Source: Gemmatimonas sp. (lineage in GTDB: Bacteria > Gemmatimonadota > Gemmatimonadetes > Gemmatimonadales > Gemmatimonadaceae). From it: 64,000 nt of DNA. Of this stretch, positions 1 through 8,618 are shown piece by piece; positions within the stretch are counted from its first letter, which is position 1; every line of letters starts with the position of its first letter. The position numbers and the translations under genes were made by a program. The notes beneath the pieces are model-generated. The model ran no database searches. It saw only the letters and a list, made by a program, of their open reading frames with translations, and was not told where the DNA came from. The stretch is taken from contig JAABRO010000009.1 of assembly GCA_011390885.1 (NCBI GenBank), positions 29,980 through 93,979 on the forward strand, in the 5' to 3' direction.

Positions 1-109
1 CGCCCTGCGCGAAGTCGGTGATGCCGATGAGCACGACGCCGTCGTCCGCGGTGGACTTCACGTACTCGTGCTCCTTGGTGTAGCGCAGGTCGGCGGGGAT
101 GTTCGACAC
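1..109 (-). CDS. gcvH: glycine cleavage system H protein, N-terminal part (possible internal start)
   Basis: The segment from a GTG at 109 reads VSNIPADLRYTKEHEYV followed by GVVLIGITDFAQG, the classic start of GcvH, the lipoylated carrier that shuttles the aminomethyl group between the P, T and L proteins. A GGAG lies 8 bases before the GTG, a good ribosome binding site, so an independent H protein could be made from this start even though the upstream coaE frame is open and continuous. Only 36 codons are in the window; the lipoylation lysine is not visible. Confidence 0.8.
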   Translation of the reverse strand, partial: MSNIPADLRYTKEHEYVKSTADDGVVLIGITDFAQG

Positions 110-742
110 GGGTCGGGCTCCGTCAGGGGTGTTGTGGAGGGGCCGGAAGCGCGCCAGCATGGCGCGCCACACGTCGTCCACCCGCGCCGCCAGGGCGTCA
201 CGGGAGCCGTCGTTCTCGACGATCCAGGTGGCCCGGGCACGCTTCGGGGCGACAGCGGCCTGCGAGGACATCATCGCCCGTGCGTCGCGTTCCGGCAAGC
301 CACGATCGTGCATCAGCCGCGCCAGCCGCACCGGGTCGGGCGCATCCACGAACACGATCGCGTCGAACTGATCGGCGAGGCCGGCCTCGAAGAGCAGCGG
401 GATCTCGTCCACCAGCACCGCCACGCCTTCCGCTTCCGCGGCGCGCGCCCGCTCGGCGCGCAGCCGCGCCACCTCGGGGTGCACGATGGCGTTCAAGGCC
501 GCCAGCGCCTCCGGGTCGCCGAACACCCGGGCACGCAGCGCCGCGCGGTCGAGGTGGCCGTCCATGCGCAGCACATCGGCGCCGAAACGGGCCACGATCG
601 CGGCGAGTGCCGGCGTGCCGGGCTCCACCGCCTCGCGCGCCAGCACGTCGGCGTCGATGACGCACGCGCCGTGCGAAGCGAGCAGTCGCGCCACCGACGA
701 CTTGCCGCTCGCGATGTTGCCGGTGAGGCCAAGGCGGATCAT
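1..742 (-). CDS. coaE: dephospho-CoA kinase, reading in frame into glycine cleavage H protein (partial at left edge)
   Basis: The ATG at 742 opens a protein beginning MIRLGLTGNIASGKSS, with a P-loop at residues 8-15, the DADVLAR segment and the DEIPLLFE segment typical of CoaE, the last enzyme of coenzyme A synthesis (ATP-dependent phosphorylation of dephospho-CoA). CoaE proteins usually end near residue 200. Here I translated every codon down to base 1 and found no stop: after a short tail (residues about 200-211) the same frame continues as VSNIPADLRYTKEHEYV at residue 212 (base 109), the N-terminus of GcvH. So the two genes are either one translational fusion or an arrangement in which gcvH also restarts internally. 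The lipoyl-lysine region of GcvH lies beyond the edge. CoaE identity is firm; whether the fusion is real depends on there being no base-call error near 110-160. Confidence 0.85.
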   Translation of the reverse strand, partial: MIRLGLTGNIASGKSSVARLLASHGACVIDADVLAREAVEPGTPALAAIVARFGADVLRMDGHLDRAALRARVFGDPEALAALNAIVHPEVARLRAERARAAEAEGVAVLVDEIPLLFEAGLADQFDAIVFVDAPDPVRLARLMHDRGLPERDARAMMSSQAAVAPKRARATWIVENDGSRDALAARVDDVWRAMLARFRPLHNTPDGARPVSNIPADLRYTKEHEYVKSTADDGVVLIGITDFAQG

Positions 743-862
743 GTGGGGAATGATACCGCGCGCGCCGCCGGGGCGAGGCAGGCCGCTGACCCCGGAGAAA
801 TGGACGCGGGGCCACCGGCTTGATCGCCGACGGCCCCGCTGGACGAGAACGGACCGGGAGGC

Positions 863-1678
863 TTACGCCGCCGCGGCTTCGTCTTCGTCGTGTTCGCCGA
901 TGAGGTCGTCGCGGCGCCGGTCGCGCGTGACGAGCAGTTCCTGGATCACCCACGCCGCACCGCCCTTGAGGCGGATCTGGTGCGGCGTGCAGCCGAGGTA
1001 GCGCTGGCAGGTGTTGCGGAAGGCGCTGCCCGACGGGAAGTCGAGCGCGCTCGCCACGCCGTCGGCGCTGCGCGAGCCGTCCTCGAGCATGCTGGCGGCC
1101 ACCACGAGACGCCCCCACGTGAGGAGCTGGTGCGGGGGCGGCAGCTGCGCGCCCTCGAGGCGCTTGGAGAGCAGCCGGCGCGAGACGGCGATCATGCGCG
1201 CGAGGCCATCGGGCGTGAGCCGTTCGTGCGCCCGGGTGACCGAGAGCATGACGGCATCACGCACCACCGAACGCAGGCCGGCGAGATGCGGGCGGAGCAG
1301 GCTCGACACGCTGCGCGCTTCGGCCTGGTCGAGCAGGGCCCCGAGCTGGGCGGGCGAATCGGACTCGTCGGCCACGATGAGCACGTCGATGCCGCAGCGG
1401 CCGGCGTCGAACATGTCGCGGGCGCGCTCACGCGTGAGGTCGACGTAGGCCACGAGCGCGGCACGCGGCACGCGCACACGGAGCTGCCGCACCCGCTCGA
1501 AGTCGGCGCGGCCGTCCACGTAGAGGTCGAAGACCACCACGTTGATCGGGCCACGCTCGCACGCGCGAGTGAGCGAGGTCCAGTCGTCGCACGGCACGAA
1601 CCGATAACGGTCGCGCGCCGCCTGACGCAGGCGCGCCGAACGGGTTTCGTGCGCCAGCAGCGTTGCAATCACACCCAT
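863..1678 (-). CDS. AraC-type DNA-binding protein with receiver-like N-terminal half
   Basis: The 271-residue protein ends in an AraC/XylS-type DNA-binding region (residues about 170-255): a helix containing RMIAVSRRLLSKRLEG and a second helix-turn-helix SGSAFRNTCQRYLGCTPHQIRLK. The first 130 residues look like an alternating beta/alpha response-regulator-like fold (NVVVFDLYVDGR, ALVAYVDLTRER, IDVLIVADES) but without a clear phosphoacceptor pocket, so it is likely a pseudo-receiver. The ATG at 1678 is preferred over further upstream codons because upstream residues are arginine/proline rich and unlike a domain. It stands alone between coaE and tdk on the same strand. Target genes are unknown. 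Confidence 0.75.
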   Translation of the reverse strand: MGVIATLLAHETRSARLRQAARDRYRFVPCDDWTSLTRACERGPINVVVFDLYVDGRADFERVRQLRVRVPRAALVAYVDLTRERARDMFDAGRCGIDVLIVADESDSPAQLGALLDQAEARSVSSLLRPHLAGLRSVVRDAVMLSVTRAHERLTPDGLARMIAVSRRLLSKRLEGAQLPPPHQLLTWGRLVVAASMLEDGSRSADGVASALDFPSGSAFRNTCQRYLGCTPHQIRLKGGAAWVIQELLVTRDRRRDDLIGEHDEDEAAAA

Positions 1679-1870
1679 GGCACAGGCCGGGAGGAACGGG
1701 GAATCGTGAGCAGCATCGTGGGGGAGACGCAGGACCCCGGGGCGGCGTAACGGACAGTCACACGGCCGGCCACCGTGAAAAACGCGACGCGGCACCGGAT
1801 GGCCGGGCAGCGTCGCGCGCGATGGCCCGCGATGGCCCGCGATCGCTCGCGGTCGATGGCGTGCCCGTGA

Positions 1871-2482
1871 CTAGAGCAGCCGCCCCTGCGCGGCGTCCGC
1901 GCGTGGCACGATGTGACAGGCGCGGCAGCGCGCCTCGTACGAATCGGCCGCGCCCACCATGATGGTGGGGGATTCGTACGGTGCCGGCTTGCCGTCGATG
2001 AGCCGCTGGTTGCGGCTCGCGGCCGATCCGCACAGCACGCAGATCGCGTGCAGCTTGTCCACCGTTTCAGCCACCGCCATGAGCTGCGGCATGGCCCCGA
2101 AGGGCTCCCCGCGGAAGTCGGTGTCGGTGCCGGCGATGATCACGCGGCGGCCCCGCTCCGCCAGCGCCGTGGCCACGGCCACGATGCCGGCGTCGAGGAA
2201 CTGCGCCTCGTCGATCGCGATCACGTGCGCGGTGGGGTCGACCCGCTGCGCGATCTGCGCCGATGAATCGACCGGCACCGCTTCGAGCGTGCGCTGGTCA
2301 TGGCTCGAGATGGCCCACAGCCCCGCGTAGCGATCGTCCAGGTGCGACTTGAACACCTGGACACGCTTGCGGGCGATGGTCGCGCGGCGCACGCGACGCA
2401 TCAGTTCCTCCGACTTGCCGCTGAACATCACGCCGGCAATCACCTCGATCCAGCCGCCGGAGGCGTGGAACCCCGCGCTCAT
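1871..2482 (-). CDS. tdk: thymidine kinase
   Basis: The 203-residue protein has the type II thymidine kinase layout: P-loop [10 protein letters not shown] (residues 17-24), DEAQF Walker B segment, the lasso and thymidine-binding region [13 protein letters not shown], and two zinc-binding pairs CVLC and CRAC near the C-terminus. It phosphorylates thymidine to dTMP in the salvage pathway. The ATG at 2482 overlaps the TGA of the upstream helicase-like gene (ATGA), so the two are translationally coupled. A phosphorylase of the same salvage route is encoded at 30248. Confidence 0.95.
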   Translation of the reverse strand: MSAGFHASGGWIEVIAGVMFSGKSEELMRRVRRATIARKRVQVFKSHLDDRYAGLWAISSHDQRTLEAVPVDSSAQIAQRVDPTAHVIAIDEAQFLDAGIVAVATALAERGRRVIIAGTDTDFRGEPFGAMPQLMAVAETVDKLHAICVLCGSAASRNQRLIDGKPAPYESPTIMVGAADSYEARCRACHIVPRADAAQGRLL

Positions 2483-4626
2483 TCGCCGTCACGCTCCCGC
2501 GAACGGCGGAACGGCAGCGCCGGACGGTCGGCCCCGCGGCCGCCGCGCTCCTCGGGACGCGGACGCGCCGCGCGCGAGAGCTGCTCGCCGCGCGACGCCC
2601 ACTCGCCGCGGGCTTCGGTGCGCTCGGACGGGCTGCGGTCGCCGAACTCGCGACGGGCCGCGTCGGCGCGGAACGGACGATCGCCGCCGCCGAAGGAGCG
2701 ACCGCCGCCGCCGCCACCGAACGACTTCCCGCCGCCGCCGAACGACTTGCCGCCACCGAACGACTTCCCGCCGCCGCCGAAGGGACGACCGCCGCCGCTG
2801 CGCGGACCGCGATCACCGCTCCCGCGCTCACCGCGCTCGGCACCGCCGCTACGCTCGAAGCTGCGCTCACCGCGCTCGGCACCACGCTCTCCGCCGCCGA
2901 AGCTGCGATCACCGCCGCGCGGCGGTCCACCACGCGCACCACCACGGCTCTCACCGCGCTCCTCCCACGGCTTGCCGCCGCGGGCCGCGCCACGATCGCC
3001 ACCACGTTCGCGCGGCGGACCGCCGCGATTGCCACGGTCGAAGCCACCACGGCCGCCGCGATCTCCACCACGGTCGCCGCCGGTGCGGCCGAAGCCACCC
3101 CGCTCGCCGCCGCGCGCGCCGGCGAATCCGGCATGCCCACCCGCGCCACGATCATCGCGGCGCACGTGCAGCTGACGGCCGCGCAACGTGATGCCCGTGA
3201 GCTTGTCGATCACGGTGTCGGCCGCGTCGGTGGCGACCTCGACGAGCGCGTGCGACTCGAACAGGTCGATGCTGCCGATGCGATCGCCCGGCAGCCCCGA
3301 CTCGCCGGCAATCGCGCCGAGCAGGTCGCCGGGGCGCACATTGTCGCGCTTGCCCACGTTGAAGAAGAGACGCGTGGTGCCGCTCGCGGCCGACGCCTCG
3401 GCGGCCGCCAGCGCGGCCGCGCGCACCGGCGCGGCGAACACGGCCCGCGTGCTGGCCGCATGCGAGTGCGCCAGGCGGAGCGAACGGCGCGCGTCGTCGA
3501 GCAGGCGCACCGCCGCGGCGGCCACCTGCACCGCGTCGAACTCGGCGAGCATCGGCGCGACGAGCGCGAGATCGGCCGCACCGACGACGGCCGGATCGGC
3601 CAGCGCCGCGCGCAGGGCCACCTGGAGCTCGTCCGCCGGCGCCTTGGCGCGGGCATCGATCGTGGCCAGCGTGAGCGGACGCGCCGCCCCGCCGCTCGCC
3701 GCCGTCATGGCGGGCAGGTCGGTAGCCTCGATGAAGAACACGGCCTCGACGGGCTCGGCCGACATGGCAGCCGAGAGTGCCTCGCTGTTCGCCGGCACGC
3801 CCCAGCCGATCACGGCGGCGGCGTGCATGGCGGGTGCGCGACGCTCGACCTGCACGCGCTTGCCATCGACCGGGAGGCCGAGCTGCGCGAGCGCCTCGCG
3901 GGCATCGGCTTCGGCCACGGCCGACGGCGCGATGAGAGCGAGCGACGGCGGATCGCGGTCGTCGAGAAAGGTGCGCAGCGCGCCAGCGCGGCCTGCCGGC
4001 GCCACGAGCTGGTAGTGCGGCGTGACGTTGAACGTCACGGTGCTCGGCTTGATGAGCGGCGTGACGCGGCGCGCCTTGCGGAGGTGGCGTTCGAGGAAAT
4101 CGTTCACGCGCGTGTCGTCTTCCGTCGCGCTGGCGGCCACGCGCACGCACGAGGCGGGCAGGTCGCCGAGCAGCGACTCGATCGCGTCGGTCGCGCCCTG
4201 GTCGGCCAGGAGTTCGTCGAGGCCGAGCAGCACGACGGCCTGCACGTCACTCACGGAGAGCGCCGAGGTGCGCCGCAGTGCCGAGAGGTCGGCGGGGGTG
4301 CCGATGGCCACGGCCACGGGACCGAGCGCGAGCACGCGCGTGGCGCGGGGCACTGCCGTGACCGGGACCACACGAAGGGCCGGTGCCTCGAGCAGGCTCC
4401 GGGCTTCGGTGGCGGCGAGCTGCGTCGCCGCGCTGGAGGGGGTGATGACCAGGCAAGCCGGCGCCGAGGGCGCCCCGCCGTTGCGGCTCCGCTCCACACC
4501 GGGACGCAGTGCCGCCTGTACCGTCCGCGGCTCCAGTGCGCCGAGGACCACCATGTGCTGGCTGCGCGTGCCGCCAGCCGCGCCGGACTCCCCGTCCGTC
4601 GCCGTTCCTACCCGTTCGTCACCCAC
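2479..4626 (-). CDS. degenerate DEAD-box RNA helicase with DbpA-type RNA-binding domain and RGG tail
   Basis: The 715-residue product starts at a GTG (4626) behind GGGAG. Residues about 60-400 follow the two-domain course of a DEAD-box helicase ([11 protein letters not shown] in the place of the SAT motif region, HPHYQLV-like strand, a second RecA-like half), but I see no Walker A lysine motif and no DEAD box; the equivalent stretch reads [13 protein letters not shown]. Residues about 414-486 ([22 protein letters not shown] to [12 protein letters not shown]) are a clear DbpA/RRM-like RNA-binding domain. Residues about 490-715 are a low-complexity RGG, GGG and KSFGGG tail. It probably binds RNA (ribosome assembly or cold adaptation in active relatives) without ATP-driven unwinding. 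Coupled to tdk. Confidence 0.75.
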   Translation of the reverse strand: MGDERVGTATDGESGAAGGTRSQHMVVLGALEPRTVQAALRPGVERSRNGGAPSAPACLVITPSSAATQLAATEARSLLEAPALRVVPVTAVPRATRVLALGPVAVAIGTPADLSALRRTSALSVSDVQAVVLLGLDELLADQGATDAIESLLGDLPASCVRVAASATEDDTRVNDFLERHLRKARRVTPLIKPSTVTFNVTPHYQLVAPAGRAGALRTFLDDRDPPSLALIAPSAVAEADAREALAQLGLPVDGKRVQVERRAPAMHAAAVIGWGVPANSEALSAAMSAEPVEAVFFIEATDLPAMTAASGGAARPLTLATIDARAKAPADELQVALRAALADPAVVGAADLALVAPMLAEFDAVQVAAAAVRLLDDARRSLRLAHSHAASTRAVFAAPVRAAALAAAEASAASGTTRLFFNVGKRDNVRPGDLLGAIAGESGLPGDRIGSIDLFESHALVEVATDAADTVIDKLTGITLRGRQLHVRRDDRGAGGHAGFAGARGGERGGFGRTGGDRGGDRGGRGGFDRGNRGGPPRERGGDRGAARGGKPWEERGESRGGARGGPPRGGDRSFGGGERGAERGERSFERSGGAERGERGSGDRGPRSGGGRPFGGGGKSFGGGKSFGGGGKSFGGGGGGRSFGGGDRPFRADAARREFGDRSPSERTEARGEWASRGEQLSRAARPRPEERGGRGADRPALPFRRSRERDGE
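2690..2790. repeat. GGC-rich tandem repeat coding for KSFGGG units
   Basis: Inside the C-terminal tail of the degenerate helicase gene, imperfect 18-27 bp units with the core gaacgactt flanked by ccgccgccg are repeated at least three times (cores near 2720, 2741 and 2760). They encode KSF separated by glycine runs. Such repeats are prone to length change between strains. Confidence 0.6.
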
Positions 4627-4942
4627 GTCCCGCTCCCGTCAGTTGTAGAACAGCCAAGGCACGCATCCGCCCAACGGATGCGCGGAGAGCGGACGCCGCA
4701 GCGTGCGCTCCTCGATGTGCGGCCTGCACTCGGCAGGCCCGTGCGGTGCATCTCCTCCTGCCGACGCGCCCAGCGCGTGGCCACCGATGCACGATTGGCG
4801 CCTCCACTACCGGCGCATGTAACTTGAGCCGCGTTTCGGCCCAAGCCTGAAAGCTAGTCGAGTCCCGCTCCACAGACCATGAGACATCCGCGACCGACCG
4901 CGATCCTCGCGAGCGGGGCGCGGATGCGAGCCCGTCGCCGCC
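4627..4942. other. intergenic region between divergent helicase-like and aminotransferase genes
   Basis: This 316-bp divergent spacer contains no convincing gene. A perfect 8-bp hairpin sits at 4662-4682 (arms 4662-4669 and 4675-4682, loop of five), in what would be the 5-prime leader of the minus-strand helicase-like gene. Nearer the aminotransferase, TTGAGC at 4824 could be a -35 box but no good -10 follows at 17 bp. Promoters for both genes should lie here; I cannot place them with confidence. Confidence 0.4.
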
Positions 4943-6136
4943 ATGTCGAGATCGTTCGTGCCGTCGCCCAACATCGCCCGCCTCAAGGAATCGGCCACGC
5001 TCGCGGTCGCCGCGAAGGCGCGCTCCCTCCGGGCGCAGGGCATTCCGGTGATCGACCTCGGGGCCGGGGAGCCGGACTTCGATACGCCCGCCTTCATTCG
5101 CGAGGCGGCCGCCGCGGCGGTCGAGGCGGGGGCCACCCGCTACACGGCCACCGAAGGCATTCCCGCGCTCCGTGAGGCGATCGCCGCCGATGCGAACCGC
5201 TTGCTCCCCGCCGGCGCGACGCCGTTCACGGCCGCCGAGGTGGTCGTCTCCAACGGCAGCAAGCAGTCGCTGTTCAATGCCTGCATGGCCTGCTTCGGGC
5301 CGGGCGACGAGGTGCTCGTGCCCACGCCGAGCTGGATGAGCTACTACGAGATGCTCGAGCTGGCGCGCGCCACCGCGGTGCCCGTGTTCGGGCACGCGGA
5401 GCGTGGCCTCAAGGTCACCGCCGAGGAGCTCGAGGCGGCCGCCACGCCGCGCACGCGCGGCGTGATGCTCAACTCGCCGTGCAATCCGACGGGCGCCGTG
5501 TACTCGCGCGAGGAGCTCGAAGCCATTCTGGCGCTGGCCGACCGGCACGGCTGGTGGGTGATCTCCGACGAGATCTACCTGCGCATCGCGTACGACGCGC
5601 CGGCCACGTCCGCGCTGCAACTCGCGCCGGCGCGCGACCGGCTCATCCTGGTGAACGGGGTGGCGAAGGCGTACGCCATGACCGGCTGGCGCATCGGCTG
5701 GGCGATCGCGCCCGTGGCCGTCGCCAAGGCCATGACCTCGGTGCAGTCGCACACGACCTCCAACCCGGCGGCCGTCTCGCAGCACGCGGCGCTTGCCGCA
5801 CTCACGCGCGTGGACGAGGCCAATGCGGCCATCGACACGATGGTGCGCGCCTTCCACAGCCGTCGTGACGCAGTGCTCGATGCCCTCGGTACGGCGCGCT
5901 CGCTGGCGGTGCATCCGGCGGGCGCGTTCTACCTGTACCTCGACGTGTCGAGTTTCGGGGGCGAGGATCCCGGGGCGAAGTTCGCGGCCGCGCTGCTGGA
6001 CACGCACCAGGTGGCCGTGGTGCCGGGGAGCGCGTTCCTCACGCCGCACTGGATTCGCGCGTCGTACGCGACGACCGAAGCCATCGCCGTGGACGGCGTG
6101 CAGCGCATCGTGCGCCTGCTCACTGCCGGCGCCTGA
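4943..6136 (+). CDS. class I/II pyridoxal-phosphate aminotransferase, aspartate aminotransferase type
   Basis: The 397-residue protein belongs to fold type I aminotransferases. Visible marks are VIDLGAGEPDFDTP near the N-terminus, SNGSKQSLFNA for cofactor phosphate binding, NSPCNPTGAVYS, the SDEIY aspartate-tyrosine pair, and the Schiff-base lysine K242 in NGVAKAYAMTGWRIGW. These match the aspartate aminotransferase Ib group, which transfers the amino group of aspartate to 2-oxoglutarate and often accepts other substrates. The following Lrp/AsnC-like gene begins 23 bp downstream, so the pair is likely co-transcribed. Confidence 0.9.
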   Translation: MSRSFVPSPNIARLKESATLAVAAKARSLRAQGIPVIDLGAGEPDFDTPAFIREAAAAAVEAGATRYTATEGIPALREAIAADANRLLPAGATPFTAAEVVVSNGSKQSLFNACMACFGPGDEVLVPTPSWMSYYEMLELARATAVPVFGHAERGLKVTAEELEAAATPRTRGVMLNSPCNPTGAVYSREELEAILALADRHGWWVISDEIYLRIAYDAPATSALQLAPARDRLILVNGVAKAYAMTGWRIGWAIAPVAVAKAMTSVQSHTTSNPAAVSQHAALAALTRVDEANAAIDTMVRAFHSRRDAVLDALGTARSLAVHPAGAFYLYLDVSSFGGEDPGAKFAAALLDTHQVAVVPGSAFLTPHWIRASYATTEAIAVDGVQRIVRLLTAGA

Positions 6137-6159
6137 TTCCGACCGAGACGGAGCGACCC

Positions 6160-6438
6160 ATGATCACGACCATCGTCCTCATCCAGGCCGATCCCAGGAA
6201 GATCCGCGACTGCGCCGTCACCCTTGCCGGCATCGACGGTGTCGCCGAGGTCTACTCGGTGTCGGGGGCGTGGGACCTCGTGGCGATCGTGCGCGTGCCC
6301 GACCTCGAGCGGATCGCCGACGTGGTCACGCACGAGTTCGCGAAGGTGCCCGGCATCGAGCGCACGCAGACGCTCACCGCGTTCCGCGCGTACTCCAAGG
6401 GCGACCTCGAACAGGCCTGGGACATCGGCGTGGAGTAG
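6160..6438 (+). CDS. stand-alone Lrp/AsnC effector-binding (RAM) domain protein
   Basis: The 92-residue product (MITTIVLIQADPRKIRDCAVTLAGIDGVAEVYSVSG and onwards) is only the ligand-binding, oligomerising alpha/beta sandwich of Lrp/AsnC regulators; the DNA-binding helix-turn-helix is absent. Such single-domain members bind amino acids and may modulate full-length regulators or enzymes. A GGAG precedes the ATG. Its position 23 bp after an aminotransferase suggests amino-acid sensing connected to that enzyme, which is inference. Confidence 0.85.
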   Translation: MITTIVLIQADPRKIRDCAVTLAGIDGVAEVYSVSGAWDLVAIVRVPDLERIADVVTHEFAKVPGIERTQTLTAFRAYSKGDLEQAWDIGVE

Positions 6439-6469
6439 CACAGATCGGCATCGTCGAGGGCGGTGCCGG

Positions 6470-7471
6470 TCAGGTGTTGCAGCGGTTCCCCGTGAACTGG
6501 AATACTTCCCGCCAGGCCTCACTCTCGTACCGCAGCACGAGCGTGTACAGGGCGGCGGGCCCGCTCTCCTGCGAGCCGAAGAACAGCTCCGGCACACCGT
6601 CAGCGTCCGTGTCGAGGTAGTCGAGGAGGCGAAGTCGGGGTGGGCTCTGCGGAACGCCGGTCGTGGAGTACGTGAACGTCGGACGGTAGTCGTAGGCCCC
6701 CCGGTCGAGCACGACGATGAGTTGCCGCGGACGCTCGCCGTAAACCTTCGCTTCGCGGGGCGGCGGCGTCGGGTCGTTGTACTCGAGGACCAGCGTCGAC
6801 CCTCGGTTGATGCCGGTCGGCACCTGCGTGACGCGGCGCTGATAGCGTGGCAGTTGCGTCGGCGAGATGCCGACCGTCGGCGCCACGAGCGTCCCGATGC
6901 GTCCGAGCAGCGTCGCGATCGCCGCGTCGTCGAGCGAGGGTTCGTGGGCCAAGGGTGGTCGCTCGCCGCTGGCGGCCAGGTGCACTCCCTCCGCGCCGTT
7001 CCCCGCGTTGGCGAAGGCGCGCGCCATCGGAATCACTGGCGAGCAGCGGAGGGAGTCGAGCGCGGGAACGCCTGGCTGCCACATGCCTCGGAACATGCGA
7101 ACCGACCCAACCTCTCGCGCTTCCCGAAAGGCGTGCAGCGTGCGTCCGGCCTGCAGGTGCTCGGCGTCGACCCGTCGCCATCCGGGATCCGACAGCTGCA
7201 GCGAACGAATCCCTTCCGGACCGACGGTCGCGATCGGGACGACGAGGCTACCGCTGCCGTCCGGAAGCACCCGGAAGAGGATGTTCGGGCGCGTGTCGAG
7301 CAGCAGGCTGTCACGCACCCAGCGGGCTGCCGCCGGATCGCTTGTGTACAGCCGCGCCGAGGCCGCGTCGCGGCTGCAGGCGATCGTCGCGACCGTCAGC
7401 ACGGCCGCGAAGGTGGGGAAGGCAAGGCGGCGGTGAATGGCGCCTGGTCGGCGGGACGGGATAGCGGACAC
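6470..7471 (-). CDS. putative exported lipoprotein of unknown function
   Basis: Read from a GTG at 7471 the product is 333 residues with a hydrophobic leader ending FAAVLTVATIACS, a plausible lipobox, so it is probably anchored in a membrane on the outside. The rest (VLPDGSGSLVVPIATVG, LEYNDPTPPPREAKVYGERPRQLIVVLD, DTDADGVPELFFG near the end) shows short strand-rich segments; the DTDADGVPEL stretch resembles a calcium-binding FG-GAP/VCBS-type loop. No family recognised. No Shine-Dalgarno sequence is seen at the chosen start, and the open frame continues far upstream, so the start is uncertain. It is convergent with the gene before it and divergent from the next. Confidence 0.65.
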   Translation of the reverse strand: MSAIPSRRPGAIHRRLAFPTFAAVLTVATIACSRDAASARLYTSDPAAARWVRDSLLLDTRPNILFRVLPDGSGSLVVPIATVGPEGIRSLQLSDPGWRRVDAEHLQAGRTLHAFREAREVGSVRMFRGMWQPGVPALDSLRCSPVIPMARAFANAGNGAEGVHLAASGERPPLAHEPSLDDAAIATLLGRIGTLVAPTVGISPTQLPRYQRRVTQVPTGINRGSTLVLEYNDPTPPPREAKVYGERPRQLIVVLDRGAYDYRPTFTYSTTGVPQSPPRLRLLDYLDTDADGVPELFFGSQESGPAALYTLVLRYESEAWREVFQFTGNRCNT

Positions 7472-7589
7472 GAGCTGGGAACGGAGGGACACGGAGGTGC
7501 GGGACGACCAGGCGTAACTTCGCGGCTCGACGCGAGGGTCGCCACGCAACCGCACGGATCGCGCCTTCAACCCACGGGTAGGACGAGGC

Positions 7590-8537
7590 ATGCGCTCCCG
7601 GGCAAACCCACCGTCAATCCTCCTCGCCATCGCCGCGTCCGCGTGCCTGCACCTGATCTTGCCCGCGCCCCTGCTGGGGCAGCAGGCCACTGTCGCGCGA
7701 TCGGCAGGGCCATCGATCAGTCTCACCGTGCGTCCGGCCCTGGGGGATCGCTTCTCCCTCGTGCTCGAGCAGGTGATCGAAGTCTCGCCGCTGCGGCGAG
7801 ACCCCTGGGCCGGCACCCCGCCGGGGGTGGTCGCGAGCGGGGCCGCCGAGTCGACACGAGCGCCGGACATCGGGCCTCGCCGCACGACTGCCGTCGGCCG
7901 CGTCACGTCCATGCTCCTGTACGGACACTCGTCAGTCGAATCGAGCGACGACTCGGGAGCGATCCTGCTCGCCACGCTCGACTCGCTGCGGATACGTGAC
8001 CGAGGCGCCGGCGCGACTGTCTCGCAGTCCGTCCCCATCGATCCCTCGGTGCGGGTCTCTCGCGTGAAGGTGGCGCCGAACGGCGCGATGCGCCTGCTCG
8101 AGACGGCCGGTGCCGCAACCGCCATGGGACGCACACTCTCCGCGATGCCGGCCATGCTCCCGGACGGTTCGGTGAAGGTCGGCGAGACGTGGGCGCATGC
8201 CGTGGACATGCCCGCGCTCCCCTTCACGACGTATCGCACCGACGGCGTGCTGCAGGCCACCTTCCGCCTGGACAGTCTCACACGCGACGGCCGGGATGCA
8301 TGGGTGTCGGTGAAGGGCACGCTGCACCGCGATGGATCCACCGCCGATCTCCCCGTCGGCACGCGCGTGATCACCGACGGATTCCTCGAGGGCACGCTGC
8401 GGGTCGACCGCGAACGCGGCTGGATCGTGGATGCCCGAACCACGGTCAGCTTGCGCAGCGACGTGGTGGCCACGGGCGACGGCACGCCACCCATGCACAT
8501 CGGCATCCGGATCTCGCAGCGCATACGGCAGCGATAG
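7590..8537 (+). CDS. putative secreted protein of unknown function
   Basis: The 315-residue product begins with a typical signal peptide (ILLAIAASACLHLILPAPLLGQ) that should be cleaved after residue 31 or so. The mature part is beta-rich, with LTVRPALGDRFSLVLEQVIEV, a central segment MLPDGSVKVGETWAHAVDMPAL and a final LRSDVVATGDGTPPMHIGIRISQRI; this layout resembles the DUF6263-like proteins that resemble lipoprotein carriers, but I cannot confirm the family. It lies upstream of sbcD with about 80 bp between them. Confidence 0.65.
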   Translation: MRSRANPPSILLAIAASACLHLILPAPLLGQQATVARSAGPSISLTVRPALGDRFSLVLEQVIEVSPLRRDPWAGTPPGVVASGAAESTRAPDIGPRRTTAVGRVTSMLLYGHSSVESSDDSGAILLATLDSLRIRDRGAGATVSQSVPIDPSVRVSRVKVAPNGAMRLLETAGAATAMGRTLSAMPAMLPDGSVKVGETWAHAVDMPALPFTTYRTDGVLQATFRLDSLTRDGRDAWVSVKGTLHRDGSTADLPVGTRVITDGFLEGTLRVDRERGWIVDARTTVSLRSDVVATGDGTPPMHIGIRISQRIRQR

Positions 8538-8618
8538 TGCGTCGTGGTCGGCCGGCGCGTCACCGACCGCGGTCCGTGCGCTAGCTTTCCCGCGTCCGAT
8601 TCCCGACCGCCCTCCGTC

